The position numbers and the translations under genes are program-made. This document shows, in pieces, positions 25,630 to 37,674 of a DNA stretch of 64,000 nucleotides. Source of the DNA: Pempheris klunzingeri. Taxonomy: Eukaryota > Chordata > Actinopteri > Acropomatiformes > Pempheridae. Under the pieces are notes generated by a model. That model made no database searches and was not told the DNA's origin. It saw only the letters and a program-made list of their open reading frames with translations. Positions within the stretch are counted from its first letter, which is position 1. Each line of letters opens with the position of its first letter. The stretch spans positions 13,264,001-13,328,000 of the forward strand of contig NC_092022.1 of the NCBI RefSeq assembly GCF_042242105.1, in the 5' to 3' direction.

Positions 25630-27180
25630 ACAGCGGTACAAAACAACGAGAAAACCACCTGCATGATATTACTTAATAAATGACACGAAGACATGATGTC
25701 AGGCAAATATACATCCACTCTGCTGGACCTAGAAAGCGCAAGAAACACGGAAGGGCTTGATTTGATCCACTTTCAGTCAAGTCTCTTCAGTCTCCACTAT
25801 CTGGATGGTGTATCAAGGTCTGTCAGTAACTTCACTCAGTGCTCAGAGGTCTTAACCTTACTGAGTGTCCTGGTTAGCAGATTGCCAGTGATTTATTTCA
25901 CTTTTCCGTTCTGTTCTACTAACAATATGCTAGCTAGCATTAGCACTGTGCTCTAACAGGTGACCTAGCTAACCTATAGCCTATAAGTTAAGGTTAGCTT
26001 ATGTTAGCCGCTCAGTGTAGCCTGAGCTACAGCTAGCAGTCAGCTGTTAGTTGCCCATAATAAACAAGGGTCCAACTACAAGCTATTCTTCAACAGGCTA
26101 TGCATTTTTATGCAATTATTAGTGACCTTGATTCTGCACAGAGGATGGGTGCTCACAGGTGCAACAAACTCCACAGCATCTCTTTGGCATAGCATTATTA
26201 ATTTAAATTGGCTTGTTTAATGCTGTTACCACCTATGTGGAAACTAGATTGTGGTGATGAGAGCCTTACTTTGGATGATATATTGCCGATCTGATCTGTA
26301 CCAGTTTAGAAATATTGGTCATGACACATGTTACTTCCACATCCCAAGATTGTGATTATTCTTCTTGGCAAGACATCTGTATCTATCTGGCACTAAGCAG
26401 TAGTGGTCAGAATAAAGACAGAAAGAAGCTCTCTGATTGGCCGAGAGAAAGAAGCACCCTGATTGTCCAAAAGTAAGGGGGTCTCTGGTTGGCTGAAAGA
26501 AATGAGCTCTGTGATTGGCTGAAAGTAAGGGGCTCTTTAATTGGCCATTTTTAGCTACTTCTTAAAGTTACTTTTAGCCTAGTTTTGCCTTGGGTAGTTT
26601 TTTAAAGTTACTCTTCCAAAAAGTTGAAACATTCAGCAAGTGTAACGTCACTAAAGCTATGAAAAATGAAAGCCTTGATGACAAAAGCTTTTTGACTGAG
26701 GTCTGTACTCCACTTCAGGTGCATCACCTTCTGCAACGCTGTGTCCCAATTTTGTCCACTGTTGTAATGATTTCTGGCACTGATTTGGAGTCATGGCTTT
26801 CCATAAAATTAATACATGTTTAATACATATTTTGATACAAAGGATCAGCTGCTCTATAATCCTATATAGAGAGGTGTATTCACTAGGTTTAATGTACATT
26901 CACAAATTATAATCTACTGCATGAAACCATCTACCTTGCCAAGTCTTCTCCCCCAATCAGAGAGATTTTATTCTGACAATGGACGGGGATGCTTGTCGTG
27001 TTCCTGTAAGAACAACTTTTATATTCACGATCATGTCATCACAGTGTGGCAGAGACAGTCAACCTCCTCGTCAGTGGTGCAGTAGTCTATATTAATTAGA
27101 CATACAGTAGAGTGAATGTATTCTAATAAAGTATACTGCACTGAATATGTTCGCCTTGCTGGCTTGGATAAACACCTTAC
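25630..27180. other. Intergenic region between methyltransferase and ETV7 promoters
   Basis: A divergent intergenic region without a supported gene. Its one structured element is the CCAAT-type degenerate tandem array at 26428-26550. ORFs at 25693-25956 and 26590-26823 show no family motifs. Confidence 0.55.
26428..26550. repeat. Degenerate tandem array of about 24-30 bp units, most with an ATTGG core
   Basis: Five successive units of the form GCTCTnTGATTGGCTGAAAG, each followed by an A/G-rich spacer. The cores read in order ATTGG, ATTGT, GTTGG, ATTGG and ATTGG. ATTGG is the reverse complement of the CCAAT box. The array is about 0.7-0.8 kb upstream of the ETV7 GC-rich promoter. Confidence 0.75.
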
Positions 27181-27209
27181 CTACGTAGATTGTCGTCTAG
27201 TAGTTTGAT

Positions 27210-27400
27210 CTTTCACGCAGCGCGCACCTATCCTCGTCGTTGATCCGACGAGAAAGAGGAGGAGCAGCCGGAGGAGGAAGAAGAGGAGGAGGAGGAGGAG
27301 GAGGAGGAGTCCAGGGGTTCATTTCTGCTTTGTAGGCGCACGACCCGCGCTCTTCTGCGGACTCTCATTCAGTCATTCACACTCCCACTGTGTTTTAACT
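27210..27400 (+). promoter_or_regulatory. etv7: GC-rich probable ETV7 promoter and 5' UTR
   Basis: A CpG-containing stretch (CGCAGCGCGC, then TCGTCGTTGATCCGACGAG) is followed by a purine-rich (GGA)n block at 27245-27310 and CGCACGACCCGCGC. The ETV7 start codon at 27830 follows. No TATA box is evident, and the transcription start cannot be placed from the sequence. Confidence 0.5.
27245..27310. repeat. (GGA)n-rich purine tract
   Basis: About 65 bp, nearly all A and G on the plus strand, with a core of (GAG)n units near the probable ETV7 transcription start. Mirror-repeat purine tracts of this type can form triplex structures. Confidence 0.85.
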
Positions 27401-27829
27401 ACCCACTTCCTGCACTTTAAATTCATTTTCTCCCGTATACAACTATCGGGAGCAGTTTTCCCTCATGCTTCATATCTTTAGAAGATAAATTATGCATCGC
27501 TGTCGTCCATAAGCAGTCCGGATCGCTCTCTATTAAAATGCAGACAAGTGTTTTTGGAAACGTCCTCTGCGGTTGCTTCCTCCAATCGGCCCGGTTTGCA
27601 CACACCCCCCTGCAAGGATTATGTTTCTTTCGTTTTCATTTCCCGGAAGGCTCCAATGTGATAATAGTAGAGTTTTATTTCTTCGAAAGTTATATTCAAT
27701 TTGCATTTAAAATGTAGTTTGGGCCGGTTTGACATACAGTTTGGTTCGTTTACTGGGAGAGTCTTATGTCGGCATTTAAGGGAAAAATCCAATATTTGTC
27801 GTACAGTCGAAGAGATAAAGGACATTTCC

Positions 27830-30800
27830 ATGGAGAGCATTTCCCCGTCACCTTTGGTGAAGGTAAGGTCGCTAAACATTGGTTTGTCTTAAGAAAGCAA
27901 ACCGGGAGATTAACTTTCTTTGGCGATTGTGGGCTTGATAATTTTACCTCATGACCATCTGTTCATTAGGCTGCTGAAAATGTCATAAAAAAATGTTTTA
28001 ATATCGCTTTCTATACTGCCACTAAACGGCGTGTACGTGCCCTCATTGGCACGTGTGTGGATGTTTTGCAGCAAGAAAAGACAGCAAACAGTCCAACAGC
28101 AGTAATACATGGAGGGCAAGTCAACATACCTCTCAGTGTGCATCACTCCCCTCCCATCCAGCTTCCTGTGGTTAGTCCCCCCACTCAGGAAGACCTGTGG
28201 CATCTACCTGGAAGGCTGAGTGAGTCAAACTCCCATCTCTGCTTGACATGGGCATTGTTTACATGAAAAATGCTTCTCTATAAATGCAGTGCAGCAAAGT
28301 AGATGCAGCAGTCTCAATTAAAGCACTATAGCAATTATGTGCACCTGTTTTCTAGGAATAAACCCATCCCTGTGGGATAAGGAAGATGTCGCCCACTGGC
28401 TCCACTGGGCCCAGAAGGAGTACTCACTGTGCCGGCCGGAAAAGGGACGCTTTGAGATGAATGGTCGAGCCCTGTGTCTGCTCACTAAGGAAGACTTCAG
28501 ACGCCGCTGTCCCAGCTCAGGTAGGAATGAGTGTGTATGCAAGAAAGAGAGCATACTGGCAGGTTTTGCACATCCATTTTCACTGGCACCTCCCGTTGTC
28601 TACAGGTGATGTTCTGTATGAGATCCTGCAGTGTGTTAAGCAGCAAAGGAGGAGTGTTGTCTGCCACCCCCTGAATACGAGTCCCTCCCTGGCGACTGGA
28701 CACATCCAGAGCCCAGCGAGCTGCCAGAGTGGCCAAGAGCCTCATCTTTCCACAGTCAATGACACCCAAGGTCAGTAACGTCTACAAGTACATTTTAAAC
28801 ATGTGCAGAATCAGCTCTGTTGGACGAGCATGTTGACACATAGAGGGGATTTCCCTCCAGTTCTTAGTAACTTTCTCAGTAGCTCTCATTATACCCCAAA
28901 ACAGTGCAAAGAAGCTAAAGCTAAACAAATGTAATCAAACTAAAACATGTAACAATTGAATACAGGAAGGATCTGGGGAAAAAAAGTCAAGGTCAGACTG
29001 TTAGGAAATGATTGCCCAAGGTCTCTCCACAGATAGTGAATGGGCTCACAGACACATACTGCTCGATTCTCACAAGCAGTCGGTTGTTTGAGCTTGTTGC
29101 GTATCAAATAAAACTTGTTCATCCTGGTTAGACTATGGCTGCAAATACTTCCTGGTCAACCACATGTTCATGTGGAAATGAGGGCAGTCATTGGCCTTGA
29201 TCACTGCACACTCAACCCTCATGCTAGTCAAATTAATTTAAAATGTACTGTGTCACATTTTCTATACATGCGTTCAGAAATGTCAGTAACACAGTACAAA
29301 GAATAATGGCCACTTTGGGGTCGTTACGTTGTTGCGATCAGCATTTTAAATATTTGTTGCTGGTTAAGATGGTGAGTAGTCTCACTACATTATATGCTGT
29401 AGGTAGGTAATGTGCAGTACAGCTGCACTCATCAGATAAATGGGGTTGATCAAAAAGCAGGATATGTTTGTATGAAGTTGCCCTAAAAGGAAGTCTAAAG
29501 CACTAGCACTTTGTCACTTTCGCCTTTAGGTGAGGAATACAAACGCACACACTGCTCTTTTATCCCTTCCATAAAAACGGTGCTTTCCATTACAGAAAGT
29601 AAGGTGTGTGCCAATGGGCGTGTTCGGTTACCTGGTTACCTGGAAACCACCCAACACTTACAACTCCAGAGTCCGAAACAATTACTATGTTCTACATACT
29701 GTATTCAAGTAGTGAAATGGCCTCTTGTAGCCATCATGTAAAATGTTCCAGCTGCCGTAGAATCACTTTTGCTTTCAGTTTAGCTTTTTTCACAGTTCCT
29801 CATATTTTTCTCTCACAGTGAAGGAAACTGCTGCAGTGTCGACAGCTGTCGTATCCACTGTCACAAGCCAGCCAGAGCCCATGTCACCTCTCGGAGATCA
29901 TCCCATAATCTTTTATACTTACCCTGCTCCACACACACATAGCAGTGGGTATAACAATTGACAATGTCAGAAATACACTTCCCTACAACTGTAATTATTT
30001 ACAGTGATGTGTGACTTTCTATCCCTCCTCTTTTGGTTGCCATCTGTATCTTTCCCTTTTCCTCTCTTAGATGGGTCAGCAGCTGTCACTACATTGCCCC
30101 GCAACCAAGTTCAGTGTCCTCCGCAGACAGAGAGCCTCAGCCCTGAGCCGCTCAACCTGTCCAGTCGAGAGAAGCCAAGGAGCCCACTGTACAAAGCCAA
30201 CGGCCGCATCCCAGGTAGTTTTATGTTACTTTATTACAGTACACTACTGTATGCACTGGTAAAATGCACAGAGAAGGTGAACAGATATGTTAAAAACTGG
30301 ACATCCCTTTTTAAACTGCACTAAGAAGTATTTGACCCATTCTGAGCCTCTGAAGTTCTTATATATCTAGACATCCATAAGATTGTTTGTTCACTCACAG
30401 CGGAGCCCTGATTTTAGAGTGATTCATCTCTTTGGCTTGCTGTAAGATTGTTCTTCAACCACATTTGTTCACATTTGTTCATAGCTGTTCTCTGTGACTG
30501 GTTTTGTCTGTGAGGCAGAGCAAAGAGAAAACCTGAAAAATAAAGGAGCTTTAAGAGAGACAAGCTTACACATGTCTACTTGCTGACATGATGATGTGAT
30601 ATGATCAAGTATTTGAGACTGACTTGCATTCGTATCATGTGTCATATTGCTGTTTTTAAGAGTGCAGACTGCTATGGGACTATGTGTATCAGCTGCTGTG
30701 TGACGTCCGGTACCAAGAATACATCCGATGGGAAGATCAGGAGAGCCTGGTGTTCAGGGTGGTTGATCCCAATGGACTTGCACGTCTCTGGGGAAACCAC

Positions 30801-31284
30801 AAGGTGCGCACTCAGCTCTGTGTGGTTCATCCTATAAGGAAAATTAACACACAGGTGGAGAGAAAAAACAGCAAAAATGGAGAACATGGGAGCAGGCCCT
30901 TGATGATCTGTGATTTGCTTTTACAGAACCGTGACAACATGACCTATGAGAAAATGTCCCGTGCCTTGCGGCACTACTACAAACTCAACATCATCAAAAA
31001 GGAGCGAGGGCAAAAACTCCTCTTCAGGTCTCTGTCCTTTTCCCTCTGTCATTCTCCTCTTGTCTTTTCCCCACCACCACACGCACATTTATGGTTGTTT
31101 GCCTCCTCTCAGGTTTCTGAAACTCCCACAGGACGTCAGGAAACCACAGGCTGACCCAGCCGAGTCCCCAGAACACACTTCACCTCAGGATGGAGATTTT
31201 CCAGACAGCAGTTTGGCACACGAGTTCAGTGAGAACCATTTTGAGGTTTCCCCTGATCGTGCCTCTCCACAGCCACCTTCATAG
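27830..31284 (+). CDS. etv7: ETV7 (TEL2), ETS-family transcription factor
   Basis: TEL-family factors are nuclear DNA-binding proteins, usually repressors, that bind GGAA sites. Coding exons: 27830-27862, 28072-28219, 28356-28520, 28606-28770, 29819-29944, 30071-30214, 30661-30803, 30927-31027, 31113-31284. They give 398 residues in one frame. The PNT/SAM oligomerisation domain spans about residues 58-133 ([45 protein letters not shown]). The ETS domain spans about 262-345 ([47 protein letters not shown]). ETV7 is preferred over ETV6 because of [18 protein letters not shown] and PNPLA1 next door. The linker is poorly conserved but keeps a PLNLSSRE block like one in ETV6. Odd points: the first coding exon is only 11 codons ([11 protein letters not shown]), and the 29944 donor is a weak GTGGGT chosen because it alone keeps frame. 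The start is the last in-frame ATG before the exon-1 donor; an upstream ATG at 27766 is in another frame. Confidence 0.92.
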
Positions 31285-31392
31285 AACAAAACAGTGTATT
31301 AAATATCCTAAACACAATACAACAACACAAACCAGTGGAGATTGTAGTATATTTATGTTGCAGTTTGAGCTTCAGAAAATAACCCATGCATA

Positions 31393-32706
31393 CAGTGGGG
31401 CAAAAAAGTATTTAGTCAGCCACCAATTGTGCAAGTTCTCCCACTTAAAAAGATGAGAGAGGCCTGTAATTTTCATCATAGGTACACTTCAACTATGAGA
31501 GACAGAATGGGGGGAAAAAATCCAGGAAACCACATTGTAGGATTTTTAATGAATTAATTGGTAAATTCCTCGGTAAAATAAGTATTTGGTCACCTACAAA
31601 CAAGCAAGATGTCTGGCTCTCACAGACCTGTAACTTCTTCTCATTACCTGTATTAATGACACCAGAAACAAAATTGTAGACCTGCACCAGGCTGGGAAGA
31701 CTGAATCTGCAATAGGTAAGCAGCTTGGTGTGAAGAAATCAACTGTGGGAACAATTATTAGAAAATGGAAGACATACAAGACCACTGATAATCTACCTTG
31801 ATCTGGGGCTCCACGCAAGATCTCACCCCGTGGGGTCAAAATGATCACAAGAACGGTGAGCAAAAATCCCAGAACCACACGGGGGGACCTAGTGAATGAC
31901 CTGCAGAGAGCTGGGACCAAAGTAACAAAGGCTACCATCAGTAACACACTATGCCGCCAGGGACTCAAATCCTGCCGGACGTGTCCAGGCCCGTCTGAAG
32001 TTTGCTAGAGAGCATTTGGATGATCCAGAAGAGGATTGGGAGAATATGGTCAGATGAAACCAAAATAGAACTTTTTGGTAAAAACTCAACTTGTCGTGTT
32101 TGGAGGAGAAAGAATGCTGAGTTGCATCCAAAGAACACCATACCTACTGTGAAGCATGGGGGTGGAAACATCATGGAAACAACATGTTTTTCTGCAAAGG
32201 GAGCATGGCAATGATCCCTAACACACCGCCCGGGCAACGAAGGAGTGGCTTCGTAAGAAGCATTTCAAGGTCCTGGAGTGGCCTAGCCAGTCTCCAGATC
32301 TCAACCCCATAGAAAATCTTTGGAGGGAGTTGAAAGTCTGTGTTGCCCAGCGACAGCCCCAAAACATCACTGCTCTAGACGAGATCTGCATGGAGGAATG
32401 GGCCAAAATACCAGGAACAGTGTGTGAAAACCTTGTGAAGACTTACAGAAAACGTTTGACCTCTGTCATTGCCAACAAAGGGTATATAACAAAGTATTGA
32501 GATGAACTTTTGTTATTGACCAAATACTTATTTTCCACCATAATTTGCAAATAAATTCTTTAAAAATCAGACAATGTGATTTTCTGGATTTTTTTTCTCA
32601 TTTTGTCTCTCATAGTTGAGGTATACCTATGATGAAAATTACAGGCCTTTTTAAGTGGGAGAACTTGCACAATTGGTGGCTGACTAAATACTTTTTTGGC
32701 CCACTG
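31393..32706 (+). mobile_element. Tc1/mariner transposon with degenerate transposase
   Basis: The element is about 1.31 kb and is flanked by TA at 31391-31392 and 32707-32708. Its long inverted repeats begin CAGTGGGGCAAAAAAGTATT and end with the complement TTTTTGGCCCACTG; a second matching block (CTATGAGAGACAGAATG against CATTTTGTCTCTCATAG) shows the repeats extend to roughly 120 bp. The interior on the plus strand resembles Tc1 transposase: an HTH part near 31700-31770, then DDE-region text such as WGECHPKN-like and GGGNIM-like codons near 32100-32170. Stops and frameshifts interrupt it, so it is a dead autonomous-type copy. Confidence 0.93.
31640..32500 (+). pseudogene. Degenerate Tc1-like transposase
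   Basis: Tc1-family transposase remnants can be read piecewise in different plus-strand frames: the N-terminal HTH region near 31690-31780 ([12 protein letters not shown]), the linker near 31810-31990, and the catalytic region from about 32050 to a C-terminal part near 32260-32480 ([10 protein letters not shown]). In-frame stops and frame changes break the reading frame, so no functional enzyme is predicted. Confidence 0.85.
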
Positions 32707-32709
32707 TAT

Positions 32710-34543
32710 ACAGATGTGAAAAAATGCACTATTAGGTGTATTGGGAATTTTTGCAATGTGACATTACTATTCATATCGCTGTGAGTCAATTAATGTATCA
32801 TAAACACTAATATTAAGGGACAGGGAAACTGTGAAAGAAATCACATCAATATTCAACCAGCCAAATAATCATCAGAAGTTACATTTCTCAGGCTTTCTCA
32901 ACATAATTGTAATGCAAAAGATGCACTCATTTTCTTACTCTATATGTCTTGCAGGTGAGTGATGGAAAAAATTGTTCTGGCAAATATATGTATTGCAGGT
33001 TAAATGCCATAAACTCACAAATTGCTTTCTTTATCAACCTCAATTTGAGGTATTTGTTAAGTTTCAGATTTAGCCCATAGCTTCGTTTTTTGTCCTGCTT
33101 TGTAAAATAAATATTTTGTACAGCATATTTTGTATGGTCTAAATTTGATAAACTGAGTAGTCAAATAGTGTCTTAGATCATGTTTCACTGCATTGTTATT
33201 TTATTAGCGATACTTAGTGATGAGATGAACCCTTTTTGTGAATAATCTAGTTGGGTGTAAATCCATTCATGGATTACACAGACTACTTAAACACCAGAAA
33301 AAACGCAGAACCAGTCAGAACTACAGTCCGTTTACTAACATAGACCTTGATCATCAGCTAAATACATCACTTACAGCATTTGCGACCTCATAGAATAAAG
33401 GCAACATGTAAGGGAAACACAGACACATTAACAGCACTTGTCGCTTAACCCTCTGGTCAAAATTGGCATCTATACCTGCAGGGGGTGCTGTGGTAGCACG
33501 GTAACGAGTGCCTCAGCTACTGATAAATAAGCCTTTCTCTTAGACAGCAGAAATGAGCACATAGCACAATTATTTTACTCTATATTTTAATTTACTTTAT
33601 TTCACCAGCATCAATAGTGATTTCCAGGGGGCTTAGGTACATAGATTGACAGCAAATTAAATAGTACATGTGTCATTAAAAAGACAACTACGCAAGACTT
33701 TATGTACGATATTCTTTTAATTATTATTCTATTAGTGAGGTCTTTGATAGGATGCATCTTCCCAGGGTGCATTTTCTTGGTGCTAACATAAATCTTCAGG
33801 CCCAAGTTGACTAATCTCAGTTTCACCAATTTATGACAAACATGCTAATGTTTCAGCCTAGTGGTCTTTATCAGAGCAATAAATATCTCCTTGATTATCT
33901 GTGTGTTATATCAAACCAGTGATTACTTCCACGAAAAATGTAAGTGTTATGGTGTTATATGCTGAATGTTATACTTAGTTATATATATTAGAATTATGAT
34001 GAAGAAAATAACCAAGAAGAGAGTTTATTTCCTCAGTTACTAAGTTTGACAGAAAAGTTTAATAACTGAGATTCAAATATTTACTTGTCACATACAGAAC
34101 TAAGACTAACTCAATTACCCAGGGAAAACTCTTTCTGTGAAATCCTAAAGAGCTACCGCTGAGTACTAAAAGGGGCTTCTGTGTTTCTAATTTCATTCAT
34201 CAGTTCATCTTTCCCAAAGATCTGAAACATTACATTTTTTCACTGTGTCACAAGGAAGCCACCCTGAGATAAAAAAAAAAAAAGAAGCAAAATCATGTTG
34301 TTTTTTAGGACTAGAAATAGACAGAAAGTAATTGCTGGTGGTGTAGGTCACATGTGCATGACCAGTATGGTATGTCTAATTGAGACAGATTTAAAAACAC
34401 AGACTTTGACCGTCGCCCACACTTGACGGTACAACTCATCTCAGCCTGCTCTAACTTGGTCTTCTTTTAAAGGACAGAAAAGAGTTTTTGCCACAGCGCA
34501 TTTGATAAAATAATTGAAACTGATCGGTCAAAGCCTATAGAGA
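32710..34543. other. Intergenic stretch between ETV7 and PNPLA1-like gene
   Basis: AT-rich sequence with no supported gene. It contains the possible ETV7 poly(A) signal at 33106 and a CTCF-like core at 33475-33490. A minus-strand ORF at 33611-33829 has no recognisable motif. Confidence 0.55.
33475..33490 (+). promoter_or_regulatory. CTCF-like motif
   Basis: CCTGCAGGGGGTGCTG agrees with the CCASYAGRKGGCRSY core except for T at the third base and T in place of C in GGC. By-eye match only. Confidence 0.35.
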
Positions 34544-37500
34544 ATGGCTCCCGGAGTTTGCAGTTGTCATCACAGTGAAGTTTCTCCTTCCATCTCCTTT
34601 TCTGGATCTGGATTCCTGGCCACCTACCAGTTAGGGGTAGCCCAGTGCTTCCTGAACTATGCACCCTGGTTACTGCGCACATCTCCTTGTGTCTTGGGTG
34701 CATCTGCTGGGTCTCTTGTAGCAGCTGCTGTTGTCTGTGAAATGAACCTTAGTAAGTGACTTTACCTCTTTTTTCTAAATCTGCTTCTGTTGCATGTAAC
34801 AGCCGTTTCTGATTCAAAGTCAACCATTTTTTTTTTACAGGTACCATTCGGGATGAAATGTTGAATTTTGCCAAACAGATGAAAGCTTTTACACTTGGAC
34901 CACTTAACCCCTCAGTCAATGTTTTGCATTGGTTAGAGTCAATTCTACGCAAATATCTTCCTTCTGATGCACACCAACGAGCCAGTGGGCGTCTTGCTGT
35001 GGCTATGACCCGTCTGATTGATAGCAAACTTATTGTCATGTCAGAGTTCCAGTCCAAAGAGGAGGTAGTACAGGTGAGCTGGCACAACAGATTCACACTC
35101 CATTGATTTTTACGACACCTGATCAGGTTGGGAGCAAAAAATGGACACTTGCAGATACAGTGTTTATGCATACTTGTAATTATTGCCATTTTTATTCCCA
35201 TGCTGTCTTTAGGCTTTGTTATGTAGCTGCTTTGTGCCTGGGTACTGTGGTGTGCTGCCTCCAGTCTTCAAAGGAGTAGTGAGTATTCGATGGCCTCTTC
35301 ACAACCTCTTTTCGAGTGCACTGTTTGGTCTATATCATAATGTTTATGGTCTTATCTTACAGCATTATGTGGATGGGGGTTTCAGCAGCATGCAGCCACT
35401 GCCATCTGCACCAGCCAGCAGTCACATTGTAACAGTGTGTCCGTTCTCCGGAGAGACAGACATCTGTCCTGCCGACACACCTAGCATGTGGGACATGGTA
35501 GTGACTGGGACCACCTTGAAGGGCAACGTGGCTAACAGCCTCAGGATCATCAATGCTCTCTATCCCATGGCTTTAGAGGTCAGACCCCTGTTGTATCACT
35601 CTAGATGCTAAACTGTCCATGTCCAGACTTTTCTTCTCAGTCTGTTCTAAGTCATTTTTAGATATGTTTTACAGAAATATAAATTAATTGAACACTATTC
35701 ATAAAAAATGATTTTTTTATATTGATGATGATCATATGATACTGTAACTCCTGAACGTATCTGTCAGCCTAAATGTTTAAGTGAATTCTTCTTCTGCAAA
35801 TGATGATAATAATAGATGTGTAGATGGGATGACCTTGTCCTACACTCCTGCTGATGAAGCGCTGTACGAGCACCTCTGCAATAATAACACTTTGAAAAAA
35901 ACTGTCTAAAGGATAATTATAATAATGTATTAACATAATAATAATAATAATAACATTTAATCCTATTTGTCTGTGGTTTCTCTCTATAGAATCTAGAACA
36001 AGCCTATGACAGCGGCTACAAAGATGCGATACATTTCCTTCTGAACAACAGTGGGTCAACTGTATCTACACTGAAAAAAATGACAGAATTAAAGATACTT
36101 TAAATGTTTGCTATACACAGACTCAATCTGACTGTCTGTCTTTCTTTGTTTTTCATCCATCTCTTCCCGTTATGTGTAGATATTGCCCCACATTTGGTGA
36201 TACACAAAGTATCCCAAGGCCCACTCAACTGTAACCAAACTAAAATATGGATGCATCTGGAGAACACCATGGTAGAGGAAGGGGAGGCAATGAAGTCAGA
36301 AAAGGAGACCGGAACACAGACAGCTTTTATAGACAATAGCTACATGCAGATGGGCGGCTCTACTGAACATGAATCAACCAGAAATCAACTTCAAGAACCT
36401 CTCCATTTTGACGTGGTAAAAAATGGTATGACCGGCGCACACACAACACACGGACATTATTTAAAAGCGTGCTCTGATTTCTTGTTCACATGTTTAGAAA
36501 AAACAGAATTTGTCTGCAGTTGGTCAGATTATGTAAGAAAGATTTAGTAATCCACTTAAGTAATCACTTAACTACATTTTGAAGAGTAGATTTTAGTGTC
36601 ACTGGAATTTATAAGATACATTATGTCTTGCTCATTTCAGAATTAAGGATGAAGCAAAACATTCATCTGATTACACTGAGCATTTGTCCAAATGACCTTT
36701 GTCATCATTTGTGTTTCAGTTCTGCTCAGCAATATGGTGGCCTATCTGAGCATGTTTGGACTCCCTGCCAAAATCTTATCCCACCTGCTCCTACCTCTCA
36801 TGCTGTTGTTTAACGTCGTACTCCAGAGTAGACCAAGGTAATAAACACACTGAACATGCTGCAAGGCGAGAGAAAAATATTCATACTTTGTCAGGAGCAG
36901 TTTGACAATTTGGGAAATATGCTGATTTGCTTTCTAGCTCTGAGTCAGACACAAAGATTGATACCACTGCCGTAAGGGAGAGTGGTATCTGTTTTCTCAT
37001 CTAATACTCAGTCAGCAAGCAAATAAATATATTTTCCAATATTCTGAACTGCTGGTTTAAGATGCATTTAAGGGCATCCATGAATGTGCACTTGATTAAT
37101 CCTGATTAGTTCAACCCACATCAACTCTGGCAAGGTCATGAGGGACACAGGGACACCAACATCAATTTAGCAATTACAAGTGAATTGTAATTTAACTTTG
37201 ATGTCCGATATTTTGTTTCTCTTCCAGACTGGAGTTGTTGTTCATGCAGGCGCCTGAGCTGATGTTCTGGGCTTGGCATGGCCTGAGACACTTTACCTTC
37301 TTCTTTTTCAACATAGTCGTCTGTAGCCTTGAGAAGAACATAAAGGACCGGTAAGACTGCATCCTTAATTAAATCATCATTCAGTCTCATTTATGGCAAC
37401 ATCATTGTACCATCTCATCTCATTTTATGTCTGACCCCAACCTGATTTGGTTGGGGTCAACTCAACTGGACTCTTCTATGTGGATTTTAGAGTTATGCCC

Positions 37501-37674
37501 ACCATCCTGGTGTTGCACTGGCTGAAAATTCAGGCACAATACGAGTCTGCAAGAGGGCAAAGGCACGCTACACCTAGCCTTAAGTTTTCCTCCTCTGCCC
37601 ATTCAGAAGATGTCAGCCATGGGAGTCTACACAGAAGGCTCATCACACCATCACGGGATTACAAGTATATGTAG
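34544..37674 (+). CDS. pnpla1: PNPLA1-like patatin-domain phospholipase/acyltransferase
   Basis: Patatin-like enzymes use a Ser-Asp dyad on acyl esters; mammalian PNPLA1 makes omega-O-acylceramide in skin. Coding exons: 34544-34751, 34841-35073, 35213-35278, 35363-35578, 35990-36050, 36180-36425, 36720-36837, 37228-37350, 37491-37674. They give 484 residues. The oxyanion loop is FSGSGFL (about residues 19-25), the nucleophile Ser54 lies in GASAG, and Asp173 lies in VDGG. The blocks SISFSGSGFL, CSCFVPGYCG and DGGFSSMQP match PNPLA1 better than PNPLA2 or PNPLA3 as I remember them, and adjacency to ETV7 mirrors human 6p21. The C-terminal third carries two hydrophobic segments (KILSHLLLPLMLLFNVVL and HFTFFFFNIVVC) unlike the long Pro-rich tail of human PNPLA1, so membrane or lipid-droplet attachment is possible. 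PNPLA2/3-like affinity cannot be fully excluded. The start is the first ATG upstream of the patatin domain; an upstream noncoding exon is possible. Confidence 0.85.

Larger units (their letters stand above)
31285..33130 (+). other. etv7: ETV7 3' region, including a Tc1 insertion
   Basis: No AATAAA was noted between the ETV7 stop and the Tc1 element that starts 108 bp later. AATAAA occurs inside the element (32549-32554) and beyond it (33106-33111), so the mature ETV7 3' UTR probably contains transposon sequence. Confidence 0.45.

Noticed and set aside
25693-25956. Plus-strand ORF of 87 codons divergent from the methyltransferase promoter
   Set aside because: Although well placed for a divergent gene, it has no recognisable motif and no supported splice continuation.
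32002-32214. Apparent ORFs in the Tc1 interior taken as a small gene
   Set aside because: They are fragments of the broken transposase between matching inverted repeats.
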